Below, in pieces: positions 7,118 to 15,838 of a DNA stretch of 47,904 nt. Location of the stretch: positions 1 through 47,904 of the forward strand of contig JAITXI010000034.1 of assembly GCA_031284905.1 (NCBI GenBank), written 5' to 3'. Every line of letters begins with the position of its first letter. The stretch's first letter is position 1. The translations under genes and the position numbers were made by a program. The DNA comes from Bacteroidales bacterium. Lineage in GTDB: Bacteria > Bacteroidota > Bacteroidia > Bacteroidales > ML635J-15. Below the pieces are notes generated by a model, which had not been told where the DNA came from, ran no database searches, and saw nothing but the letters and a program-made list of their open reading frames with translations.

Positions 7118-9262
7118 ATGAAAATTTTCAAAAAAATACCTTTAATTTTAGTAACAATTTTAATAATAATATTAGGAATAACAACATTTATTGAAGCAAA
7201 AAACGGCTCTGATTTTGTTCTTAAAAATATTTATCATTCGTGGTGGTTTATTGCTTTCTTTGTAATTACAACAATTTTATATGTACTAAATTATGTAGTA
7301 CAAAAATCATACAAAAAAAATATTCCGATGCTTTTTATTCATATTTCGATTTGTGTGATATTATTGGGTGGATTTGTATCATTTTTGACTTCCGAAAGAG
7401 GAGAAATTCATATCAGAAAAGGAGAAAAAATGCAAGAAACCAATATAAAATTACCTTTTGAAGTGGAATTAAAAAATTTTAAAATGGATTATTATTCGGG
7501 AACTAATTCGCCTATGGATTTTATAAGTGAAATAAAAATTATTGATAATAATATTGAAACAGAAGCCGAAATTTCAATGAATAATGTTGCAAAATATAAA
7601 GGATATAAATTTTATCAATCCGATTTTGATGAAGATATGCAAGGAAGCGTTTTGATGGTTACTTTTGATTTTTTTGGAACAATAATAACTTATATCGGAT
7701 ATTTACTTTTGTTATTTTCAACAATTTGGATATTTTTTAGTAAATCCGGAGATTATCGAAAGTTATTGAAAAAAACATTTATAGTTTCTGTATTCTTCTT
7801 ATTTGGAATTTCCTCTCTTTCAGCACAGAAAACTATTTCAAAAGAAAATGCTGAAGAATTTGGAAAATTATCAGTTTTTTATAATCGCCGAATTGCTCCA
7901 ATAGACACTTATGCAAAAGAATTTGTTACAAAAATTTACGGAAAGTCTTCTTACAAAGATTTTGATGCTGTTCAAGTATTTGCCGGCTGGATTTTTTACC
8001 CCGAAGAATGGCAATTTGAACCAATGATAAAAATAAAAAATTCTGAAATTAAATCAAAACTGAATTTTAAAGATTATATAAGTTTTCAAGAATTATTTAT
8101 TACAAGAGAGAAAAAATTAGATTTATTTTCACCTCAAAACTTTAATCAAAAAGGACTTAAAGAAATAGACGAAAAATATAACAGCATTTTCCAACTTTCT
8201 ACCGGAAAACCTTTAAAAATATTTCCTTATGGAAACAAATGGCTTTCTCCGACAGACGATTTATCAAAAATAAATTCAGAAGATACTCTTTTTATGTCAA
8301 GTATTTTACAAATAATTTACGAAACGTTAGAAAATAATGACACTGCTTTAACTCATAATATTTTTGAGAAATTACATAATTATCAAATAAAAAAAGCAGA
8401 ACAAGGAAGTATTTCCGATACGAAAACAAATGTTGAAATTTTATATAATAAATACGATGTTGTAAAATTTCTATTTATTATTAACTTAATATTTGCAGTT
8501 TTGGCATTTGTTTTAATTATTTTAAAGATTTTTAAAAACAAACAATTTTGTTATTTGAATATACTGCTATTCATACAACTTATTTTTTCATTTTTGTTGT
8601 TATCCGCTTGTTTAATAACACGTTGGTATATTTCAGGACATGTCCCGTTAAGCGGTATCTACGAAACTTTAGTTTTCACCGTTTGGTCGGTTTTATTATT
8701 CTCAATTCTATTTTTTAAAAAATATGATGTCATAAAATTTGCAGGATTTCTTCTCACCGGATTATTACTTTTAGTTACAACTTTTGGTTTTATTTCTCCA
8801 AAAATTACACCTTTAATGCCTGTATTAAATTCGCCTTGGTTAATTATTCACGTTACGGTTATTATGATTTCATACTCATTATTTGCTTTTACTTTAATTT
8901 TATCTATATTATATTTTATTCTTAAAATATTTCATAAAACCGAAAATCTTGTTTTTAAACAAATCACAAATTTGTCTAAAATCTTGCTATATCCGGGAAT
9001 TGCATTATTAGCAGCAGGAATTTTTATTGGAGCTGTTTGGGCAAATATTACTTGGGGTAGGTATTGGGGTTGGGATCCAAAAGAAGTATGGGCTTTAATT
9101 ACTTTATTGATTTATTGTATTCCACTACACGAAAAAACTTTACCAATTTTCCAAAAAGACAAATTCTATCATTTATTTATGATTATTGCGATACTTTCGG
9201 TCGTGATGACATATTTTGGTGTAAGTTTTTTATTGAGCGGAATGCATAGCTATGCGGGATAA
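7118..9262 (+). CDS. ccsBA: Fused cytochrome c biogenesis protein CcsB-CcsA (ResB-ResC)
   Basis: 714 aa integral membrane protein of the system II (Ccs) pathway, which exports heme and ligates it to apocytochrome c outside the cytoplasmic membrane. The N-terminal third is ResB/CcsB-like: TM segments, a periplasmic region with the typical YKGYKFYQSDFDED, and another TM near residues 185-205. A second large external region follows (about 235-440). The C-terminal half is CcsA/ResC-like with about eight TM segments. It carries the WWD heme-handling motif WGRYWGWDPKEVWA (about 645-660), flanked by candidate external heme-ligand histidines in WYISGHVPLSG and the C-terminal SGMHSYAG. It is shorter than the roughly 940-aa epsilonproteobacterial fusion but fits Bacteroidota forms. 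Its presence implies that c-type cytochromes are made elsewhere in the genome. Confidence 0.92.
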   Translation: MKIFKKIPLILVTILIIILGITTFIEAKNGSDFVLKNIYHSWWFIAFFVITTILYVLNYVVQKSYKKNIPMLFIHISICVILLGGFVSFLTSERGEIHIRKGEKMQETNIKLPFEVELKNFKMDYYSGTNSPMDFISEIKIIDNNIETEAEISMNNVAKYKGYKFYQSDFDEDMQGSVLMVTFDFFGTIITYIGYLLLLFSTIWIFFSKSGDYRKLLKKTFIVSVFFLFGISSLSAQKTISKENAEEFGKLSVFYNRRIAPIDTYAKEFVTKIYGKSSYKDFDAVQVFAGWIFYPEEWQFEPMIKIKNSEIKSKLNFKDYISFQELFITREKKLDLFSPQNFNQKGLKEIDEKYNSIFQLSTGKPLKIFPYGNKWLSPTDDLSKINSEDTLFMSSILQIIYETLENNDTALTHNIFEKLHNYQIKKAEQGSISDTKTNVEILYNKYDVVKFLFIINLIFAVLAFVLIILKIFKNKQFCYLNILLFIQLIFSFLLLSACLITRWYISGHVPLSGIYETLVFTVWSVLLFSILFFKKYDVIKFAGFLLTGLLLLVTTFGFISPKITPLMPVLNSPWLIIHVTVIMISYSLFAFTLILSILYFILKIFHKTENLVFKQITNLSKILLYPGIALLAAGIFIGAVWANITWGRYWGWDPKEVWALITLLIYCIPLHEKTLPIFQKDKFYHLFMIIAILSVVMTYFGVSFLLSGMHSYAG

Positions 9263-9307
9263 TGGTCTTTAAATTTACATTTGTAATATATCAAAATTTT
9301 ACAAAAC

Positions 9308-10003
9308 TTACACTTTCGCCAAAACTGCTACTGAAAGTTTCAAACCATTGATTTTCAACAGCATTTCTCCACAAGCCTCAATCGTTGCTCCGGTTGTCAA
9401 AACGTCATCAACTAACAAAATATGCTTATTTTCAAATGTTTCTTCATCTTTAATGATAAATTTTCCGGAAACATTTTGCCATCTATCATCTTTTGTTTTT
9501 TTTGTTTGAGTCGTAGTTTCAATATTTCTAATTAAGTTATCAACAGAAATATTAATATTTAAAATTTCTGCCAAACCAATAGCTATTTGTTCACTCTGAT
9601 TATAGCCTCTTTGTTTTTGTCGATTTGGATGCAACGGAACAGGAACAATAAAATCAAACGGTAAAAAATCATTCTTTTTTTTCATATCAGCTGCAAGTTC
9701 TTTTCCCAGCAATATTCCGATTTCAGGCTTATTTTTATATTTTAACTTATGAATCAACTTCCTAAAACTCGAATCTTTTTGAAAAGAAAACAAAGAGGTT
9801 GCATATTCTAATTTTAGTCTTCCTGCCAAAAGTATCAAAATCGGATTATCGTCTTTGCCAAAATAATTTGTTCTGGGCAATTCATACAAACAATTAGTAC
9901 ATAGTACAGATTCATTATTTAAAAGCGTTTTTCCACATGCTTCGCAAAAAGCAGGATAAATTAAAAAGAAAAAGTCTTTAATATAAGAAATAAGTTTCGT
10001 CAA
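9308..10003 (-). CDS. comF: ComF family phosphoribosyltransferase-like protein
   Basis: 231 aa. An N-terminal zinc-finger-like motif holds four Cys (C20, C23, C35, C38). The C-terminal phosphoribosyltransferase fold has the PRPP loop ILLVDDVLTTGAT (about 194-206) and the ComF motif VPLHPNRQKQRGYNQS. ComF proteins are cytosolic and linked to DNA uptake in competent bacteria, but the biochemical role is poorly known and in Bacteroidota it may be unrelated to competence. It starts two bases after the pgi stop, so the two genes are surely co-transcribed. It converges with ccsBA across a 45-bp gap. Confidence 0.9.
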   Translation of the reverse strand: MTKLISYIKDFFFLIYPAFCEACGKTLLNNESVLCTNCLYELPRTNYFGKDDNPILILLAGRLKLEYATSLFSFQKDSSFRKLIHKLKYKNKPEIGILLGKELAADMKKKNDFLPFDFIVPVPLHPNRQKQRGYNQSEQIAIGLAEILNINISVDNLIRNIETTTQTKKTKDDRWQNVSGKFIIKDEETFENKHILLVDDVLTTGATIEACGEMLLKINGLKLSVAVLAKV

Positions 10004-10005
10004 AA

Positions 10006-11271
10006 TTATTTTTTACCCAAAAGTTCAAACATATTTTTCTTATAATTTTCAACTCCAGGTTGATCAAAAGGATTAATTTCAAGCATATAACCACTTATTG
10101 CACAAGCAAATTCAAAGAAATATAATAAATATCCAATATTATATTCATCTAATTTTTCAATAGAAATTTTACAATTTGGAACTCCACCGTCAAGATGAGC
10201 TTTTAGAGTACCTTCTCGTGCTTTCTGATTTATAAATTCAATATTTTTTAAAGAAATATAATTCAATTCGTCTAAATTATTTTCATCAAAAGGAATTTCA
10301 ATTCTTAATTTTGAATTATTTTCAACAACAATTGCCGTTTCAAACAGATGTCTTTCTCCTTGTTGAATATATTGTCCAAGCGAATGTAAATCGGTAGTAA
10401 AAGATGCAGAAGCAGGGAAAATTCCTTTCAACTCTTTACCTTCACTTTCGCCAAAAAGTTGTTTCCACCATTCTGCTATAAAATTTAATCGCAAATTAAA
10501 ATTAATCAATAATTCGATTTTTTTACCCGATTTGTACATTAAATTTCTAAAAGCTGCATAATAAACAGCTAAATTATTTTCATTATATTTCGCACACATT
10601 TGACGAGCATCGACAGCACCATTCAACAAAGCACTTATATCAAAACCGGCAATTGCAATAGGAAGAAGTCCAACGGGAGTTAAAACAGAAAATCTTCCAC
10701 CAACATCGTCTGGGATTATATAAGATTTATAATTTTCATTTACCGAAATAGTTTTCAGAGCACCTTTTGAAGAATCTGTAATTGTGACAACTCTCTCTGC
10801 TAATTTTTCTTTTGGAACAGATTTCTTTAATTCATTTAAAAGAATACGGAAAGCAATTGCAGGTTCGGTAGTCGTGCCGGATTTTGAAATAATAACCAAA
10901 CCAAAAGATTTATCTTTTAGGTAATCAATAAGTTCCGAATAATAATCTTCACTTAAAGTATGACCTGCAAAAATAATTTCCGGTTTTAAAATCCCAAATT
11001 GTGGTTTTAAAGCCTCAATAACAGCTTTTGAACCCAAATATGAACCTCCTATTCCAATAACAATAACAATATCAAATCGTTGAAATTTGATAGCAGTTTT
11101 ACAAATATCTACAAGGGATTCTTTATTATAATTAAAAGGTAAATCTAACCAGCCCAAAAAATTATTCCCTTTACCTGTTTTCTTTAATAATTGAGAAATA
11201 TTCTCTGATGCTGACTTTATATACTTATCAAAATTATCTTTTTCTTCAAAATCAAAAATATCAAATTTCAT
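10006..11271 (-). CDS. pgi: Glucose-6-phosphate isomerase
   Basis: 421 aa. It interconverts glucose-6-P and fructose-6-P in glycolysis and gluconeogenesis. The two SIS sugar-binding modules are clear: IGIGGSYLGSKAV and ISKSGTTTEPA, then GGRFSVLTPVGLLP, LFGESEGKE, ASFTTDLHSLGQYIQQG and the C-terminal PFDQPGVENYK. The length matches the short Bacillus/Firmicutes-type enzyme (about 450 aa) rather than the 550-aa E. coli type. The gene starts 18 bp after the stop codon of the gingipain-like gene and is followed at 2 bp by comF. I see no separate promoter in the short gap, so expression is probably tied to the upstream protease gene. Confidence 0.95.
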   Translation of the reverse strand: MKFDIFDFEEKDNFDKYIKSASENISQLLKKTGKGNNFLGWLDLPFNYNKESLVDICKTAIKFQRFDIVIVIGIGGSYLGSKAVIEALKPQFGILKPEIIFAGHTLSEDYYSELIDYLKDKSFGLVIISKSGTTTEPAIAFRILLNELKKSVPKEKLAERVVTITDSSKGALKTISVNENYKSYIIPDDVGGRFSVLTPVGLLPIAIAGFDISALLNGAVDARQMCAKYNENNLAVYYAAFRNLMYKSGKKIELLINFNLRLNFIAEWWKQLFGESEGKELKGIFPASASFTTDLHSLGQYIQQGERHLFETAIVVENNSKLRIEIPFDENNLDELNYISLKNIEFINQKAREGTLKAHLDGGVPNCKISIEKLDEYNIGYLLYFFEFACAISGYMLEINPFDQPGVENYKKNMFELLGKK

Positions 11272-11289
11272 AATTATAGATTTATTAAC

Positions 11290-14200
11290 TTAATAAACAA
11301 TTAGCTTAATATTATTATTTAAAGTATTACTTGAGATATTTATCAAATAAGTTCCCGGCACTGAAGGAGCATTAAATGCAGATGTGTTTTTAATGTTTTT
11401 TATTACTTTACCATTGATGTCAAGAATAGTAATTAGATAATTTTCATAAGGAATAATTTTTACAACTTGATTATTTTCAACAGGATTTGGATAAATATCT
11501 AAAGTAATTGTTGAATTAATTGGAACATCAATTAAAGAAGTAGTTATTGTCGAAATATTAGATAAATTTCCGGTATTACAAACAGGGATTAAAGAATATG
11601 TTTGATTAAGATTTTGATAATCAATCGGAACAATATCAATATAATTTGTAATATCCGGATTTAATATAGCAATTAACACTCCATTTCTTAATAATTTATA
11701 CATAATAAATTGATTTTCACTTGAATTAGAAATGGATAAAGAAACAACAGCATTATTTTCTTCAACTGAAATATTTTGTACGTTAATATCAGAAATTATA
11801 TTACAATCAGCAGAAGTATCACAATTACAAGTGTTTATGAAAGAATATGAAAGTCCGTTTATTGCAATATCTTGGGTTGTATTAATAATAGTTGTACCGT
11901 CTGCATAAGTAATAAGAAAAGAAATTTCATCTATATAATTTGTACCGTCATCAATAATCCAAGTTAAAGTAATTTCTGTATTTTTCAAAATATTAAAAAT
12001 GTGTGTTTCTGTATGATGATTATGAGCAGGATAAGGTTCCGGATTTTGCATTAAAAACGTTTGAGAAGGGCTTCCATCAGAAAACGACATTATCAAAGCA
12101 ATATCTCCATATCCTTGCCAACCATCTCCATAATCATCAAGTAAATTCAAAATTATAGAACATTTATTTTGATTAAGAATACAAAAATCAGCAGAAGTTG
12201 AAACCATTCCATTATCTCCGGCAACTATAAAATGAAAATTATGTAAAATTTCTTCCGAAATATCTGTAAATTTCACCAAAAAATAAGCATCTTTTGTTTG
12301 ATTAAAAGCAATTTCGCCAATATAATAATCTAAATTTTCAATAATTACATTATTATCAGCAGAGCTAAGATAAGCAATTGTATTAAAGGAACTTAAATGA
12401 CTTAAATTGTTTGTTGAGACTTTTATTATAAAATCTTGATTATCAACAATATCGCCAATAGTTTCAAAATTAATATAATTTAGGATAGGTTTATAAGCAG
12501 TATAATTAAAATTAAATTCCCATTGGTTATCGCCGGATTGTATTGAAAGGATAAAATTAAATAAATGCATATTTTCTATATCCGGAGAAACTATTAATTC
12601 ATAAATATTTTCCAATAAAACTTCATCATTTTGTGAAAGTGGATTATAATGAAATATTGGATTAGAAATAGTAATTAAAGGGTCGTTACAAGAGAGTGTA
12701 AGAATTAAATTTTCAGAAGTTTCAGTACCTGCATTTTTAATTCGTAAAGATAAATTTGCAGTTTCATTATACGCCAAAAGACCGTCTCCATCTAAATAAT
12801 GATTCATTTTGACAATTAACTCGCCATTAAGTGGAAAAGCATTGAGATTCTGAAAATAAGGAATTTTTTGAGGACAAGTAACAACAAGTAAATATTCGCC
12901 TTCTTCAGTAATTGGAGTATCAAAATTGATTGTAATATTTCCGGCAGGGTCTGCATATCCTACTCCAAGAAGCTGTCCGTTTTTTGAAATAGCAGCATAA
13001 GAACTTGGTTCTGCGGTAAGATTAAATTGAGAATGTTCAAGAAAAATTACAGGAATACAAGCAACTTCATTAATTGTTGGTTCTGTTCTAAAAGGCATAA
13101 CCGAACCATCTCCAAAAGTATGATAAGCTTCAAAATAATATTGTGATGCGTATCCCGGATCGTGAAAAGTTACAGCCAAATTTCCGGTAAACATTAAAGA
13201 ACTAATTGTATTATATTGAGAATCATCGAAAAACATTTCATACATGCCTTTTTCGGTTTCTTCAAAAGTTGGAGTGAAAGTAATCTGGTCGGCAATTCCA
13301 TTAGAAGGAAAACCAACAGTCCAATAAAAGTCTGCACCCCACCAAGTATTCGGAACAGAACCAATATAAGCAAAACCGCCTTTTTGATGAGCACGAATAA
13401 TACCTTCGCCCAAACAAGTCGTAGTACTAAAAGCTCCTGATTGACAACAATTTCCGATAGCCCAAAAATATTTATTTACATTTGTCAAAGCATTTACCGA
13501 ACTAACACCAAAATAAGGACCAGCCCAACAATCAGAACCACCATGAGCCGAATAATTTGCAAAACCAACACCTGTATTAAATCTATTGTAACAATTTGTA
13601 TATTCGTCGTAATAAGCATAAACATTCTCAAAACCATGATCTTCGTTGAAAAAATAATTTTCAGCAAAACGAACTGTTGGTTGAGCTTCATGAAAATTCC
13701 AATAACTATCTTCGCCGGCCACTAATAAAACATTATTCAAATAAGACGGGTCTTCAATTTGATATTTTTCGTAGTAAAGAAGTTTTTCAATAAAATTATC
13801 TAATTCAGCAGTAGTTTCTACCGAAATTCTGCTATGATACATTTCCGGAAACATATCCCCATCAACCGAAGCATAATATAAGTCGGAAGCAACTTCTGTA
13901 TTAATACCTACACCGGAAGGAATTTGCAAAATGTCCCCAACAAGAACTAAAAAAGTAGGAGCATTACCTTCTGACAATCCGGTATTATATTTTTGATGAA
14001 TAAAATTTTGTATTGAGGTGTAATCATTTCCAATAGTAGATTTATAATTAACATCAACATAAAAACCTTTTTGAGTTTTCCATTCAATCCAAGGTTGAAG
14101 TGATTCTTGAAACATATCATCGGCAATAACAAGCATTTTCACAGGAGAATGCCAAAAATCCGGATGGTCATCAAAACTATCTTTTGTTAATTTTTGGAAA

Positions 14201-14892
14201 ATAGTTTTATTTATCACTTTGTTATAAATTGATGAAAAATAAGGGTTTATAGTTTTATTAATCATCGTTCGAGTTCTTTCTACATCTGCCTTGTCGAAAG
14301 TAACTTCAATAACAATATCATTAAAAATTTTAATTTTATTTTCGACCGGATTATAAACAATCGGATTTATTTGTAATTCGCCTAAATTTAATCCGCGTAA
14401 ATTTCCTAATTGAATAATATTTGCAATTGGAAGGTTTGTAAATTCATTTGTTAAATATTCTTGATTGTGATAAATAAAATCAACCGTTGTTTGGTCTTTT
14501 CTAACATCGGGTTGATTTGGAAAAATTTTAGAAATTTCATAATCTGACAAGTTAATGTCGGTTTCAGAAAAACTAATAATTTCTAAATTTATCGAAGAAT
14601 TTAATGGAATATTAATCAAATCTCTTATTTGAGGTAATTGTGGAGAACCAAAATTTCCGAAAGGATAAGACTGATAAATCTGTAATTGTGTAAAATTTTC
14701 GTTATTAACGCTTTTATTAATAAATTTCAGCTCATTAAATGAATAAGTTGCGACAAAAGAAGAAACTAAATCTTCTTTAATTGCTAAGCCTGTTTTTTCG
14801 GATTTAGTATTTAAAATAATTGATGTAGCTGAATTTTGAGAAAAACTTACAATGGAAATTACTAATAAAATTAAAAAGAAAAATTTTTTCAT
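11290..14892 (-). CDS. Gingipain-like C25 cysteine peptidase, T9SS type A cargo
   Basis: 1200 aa. Signal peptide 1-19; a probable inhibitory propeptide to about residue 230; then a C25 catalytic domain closely resembling P. gingivalis gingipain R. Examples are NYSAHGG with the catalytic His450, IGNCCQSGAF with Cys483, CLGEGIIRAHQKGGFAYIGS, then a gingipain-type Ig-like domain (GDGSVMPFRTEPTINE, YAAISKNGQLLGVG). The His-Cys spacing of 33 residues equals that of RgpB. Beta-rich domains follow, ending in a T9SS type A sorting domain from about residue 1131 (LDIYPNP...). It is therefore a secreted or surface endopeptidase. Arg or Lys preference cannot be read with certainty. A TAAATTTG box lies 21 bp upstream. 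pgi and comF follow in the same orientation. Confidence 0.95.
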   Translation of the reverse strand: MKKFFFLILLVISIVSFSQNSATSIILNTKSEKTGLAIKEDLVSSFVATYSFNELKFINKSVNNENFTQLQIYQSYPFGNFGSPQLPQIRDLINIPLNSSINLEIISFSETDINLSDYEISKIFPNQPDVRKDQTTVDFIYHNQEYLTNEFTNLPIANIIQLGNLRGLNLGELQINPIVYNPVENKIKIFNDIVIEVTFDKADVERTRTMINKTINPYFSSIYNKVINKTIFQKLTKDSFDDHPDFWHSPVKMLVIADDMFQESLQPWIEWKTQKGFYVDVNYKSTIGNDYTSIQNFIHQKYNTGLSEGNAPTFLVLVGDILQIPSGVGINTEVASDLYYASVDGDMFPEMYHSRISVETTAELDNFIEKLLYYEKYQIEDPSYLNNVLLVAGEDSYWNFHEAQPTVRFAENYFFNEDHGFENVYAYYDEYTNCYNRFNTGVGFANYSAHGGSDCWAGPYFGVSSVNALTNVNKYFWAIGNCCQSGAFSTTTCLGEGIIRAHQKGGFAYIGSVPNTWWGADFYWTVGFPSNGIADQITFTPTFEETEKGMYEMFFDDSQYNTISSLMFTGNLAVTFHDPGYASQYYFEAYHTFGDGSVMPFRTEPTINEVACIPVIFLEHSQFNLTAEPSSYAAISKNGQLLGVGYADPAGNITINFDTPITEEGEYLLVVTCPQKIPYFQNLNAFPLNGELIVKMNHYLDGDGLLAYNETANLSLRIKNAGTETSENLILTLSCNDPLITISNPIFHYNPLSQNDEVLLENIYELIVSPDIENMHLFNFILSIQSGDNQWEFNFNYTAYKPILNYINFETIGDIVDNQDFIIKVSTNNLSHLSSFNTIAYLSSADNNVIIENLDYYIGEIAFNQTKDAYFLVKFTDISEEILHNFHFIVAGDNGMVSTSADFCILNQNKCSIILNLLDDYGDGWQGYGDIALIMSFSDGSPSQTFLMQNPEPYPAHNHHTETHIFNILKNTEITLTWIIDDGTNYIDEISFLITYADGTTIINTTQDIAINGLSYSFINTCNCDTSADCNIISDINVQNISVEENNAVVSLSISNSSENQFIMYKLLRNGVLIAILNPDITNYIDIVPIDYQNLNQTYSLIPVCNTGNLSNISTITTSLIDVPINSTITLDIYPNPVENNQVVKIIPYENYLITILDINGKVIKNIKNTSAFNAPSVPGTYLINISSNTLNNNIKLIVY

Positions 14893-14912
14893 AATCTTAA
14901 AATATTAATTGC

Positions 14913-14920
14913 CAAATTTA
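14913..14920 (-). promoter_or_regulatory. -7 box of the gingipain-like gene
   Basis: TAAATTTG on the minus strand, about 20 bp before the ATG. At the -33 position the sequence reads GTG rather than TTG. Confidence 0.5.
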
Positions 14921-14983
14921 ATAAAAAAATATGAAAAAAGCACGAAAAAAAATGAATATATTAAAAATATTTGCAGAATAATG

Positions 14984-15243
14984 CTAATCGGCTATCATAT
15001 TGTCTTGTATAGCTTCTAATACCCGTTTAAATCCGATAATAGATTTTATTTTTTCTTTGTTTGATAATAAACAGTTTACTATAATACACAAATTTTATTT
15101 ATCAATGCAAAATCTATTTTTTCTACATAGCCACTTTCTATTTTGCATAAAGCACTTTGTGAAATATCTAATTTTATTGCTTCTTCTTCTTGTGATAAAG
15201 AATGTTTTTCTTTTAGTGCCCTAATTTTAGATCCGATATTCAT
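14984..15243 (-). pseudogene. Frameshifted XRE-type helix-turn-helix regulator
   Basis: An ATG at 15243 opens a 54-codon frame (stop at 15079) beginning MNIGSKIRALKEKHSLSQEE and continuing LDISQSALCKIESG, a clear Cro/CI (XRE) helix-turn-helix. Intact family members continue past residue 60. Here a stop interrupts, and a one-base shift reopens a frame (VNCLLSNKEKIKSIIGFKRV...) to about 14984. I read this as a frameshifted, probably dead, DNA-binding regulator. The 54-aa piece alone could still fold as an HTH, so a tiny active regulator is possible. It lies in a gap with other debris and has no partner gene. Confidence 0.6.
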
Positions 15244-15365
15244 ATATTTCTTTTAATTACAAAAAATTTTATGTAAAAATTTTGGAGATAACAAAAATAA
15301 AGAGTAATTTTAAAAACATTTAATTATAAAAAAGTCAAAAATTAAAGTGTTATATTTTTTATTTT

Positions 15366-15570
15366 AGGGTTGCTTTTCGAGATGAAGCAGATGACAATGG
15401 TTTGACAAAATGGGAAAAAGATACTATCTTTGTACGATTTACCGGTTATTATTAAAGCTGTTGATGATGCAATACGATTGATAAATAATGCTTTTAAAGG
15501 AAAAAAAGTATTGATGCTTAATAATAAAAAAAACAGGCTCGATATTGATATTTTTTATTTACCGTTGTAG
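15366..15570 (+). pseudogene. Coding-like remnants in two frames
   Basis: Two overlapping stretches look like former protein. One frame reads RVAFRDEADDNGLTKWEKD... to a stop at 15455. Another reads LPVIIKAVDDAIRLINNAFK... to a stop at 15570. Neither has a good start codon and I do not recognise either. The amino-acid mix (charged, low Lys/Asn bias compared with random AT-rich frames) suggests debris of one or two genes. The rest of the 946-bp gap (14893-15838) shows nothing else I can support. Confidence 0.35.
15402..15432 (+). promoter_or_regulatory. Orphan consensus promoter
   Basis: TTG (15402-15404), exactly 20 bp, then TATCTTTG (15425-15432): as good a match as any functional promoter in the window, yet with no intact gene downstream. 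It could drive a short transcript ending before 15839, or be a relic or a chance match inside coding debris. Confidence 0.4.
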
Positions 15571-15838
15571 TTTCAACAACTACAAAAAAATTATATTTTA
15601 AATTTTTTAAAATAATATTATTTGCTAATTTGATAGCGTTTTGGTATTAGTACATAAAAAAAAACGAATAGAGATATAAATTGTTAAAAATCAATAAAAT
15701 AAGTTTCAGATCATAATTAAAAAACGATGGTAAAATGACTGAAAATTTCTTCCGATATGGTTTAGATTTTATTGCAAAATCGTTATCAAACTCTGATTAT
15801 ATGTCAAATATAAATATTTTCCAATTTTTGTCATTTAC

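Noticed and set aside
13216..13725. Plus-strand ORFs opposite the gingipain-like gene
   Set aside because: Antisense frames of a strongly supported 1200-codon gene; Ile/Thr/Ser-rich products typical of shadow frames.
15564..15590. Hairpin TTGTAGTT/AACTACAA as a terminator
   Set aside because: On the plus strand it is followed by A residues rather than T, and on the minus strand the T tract precedes the stem.
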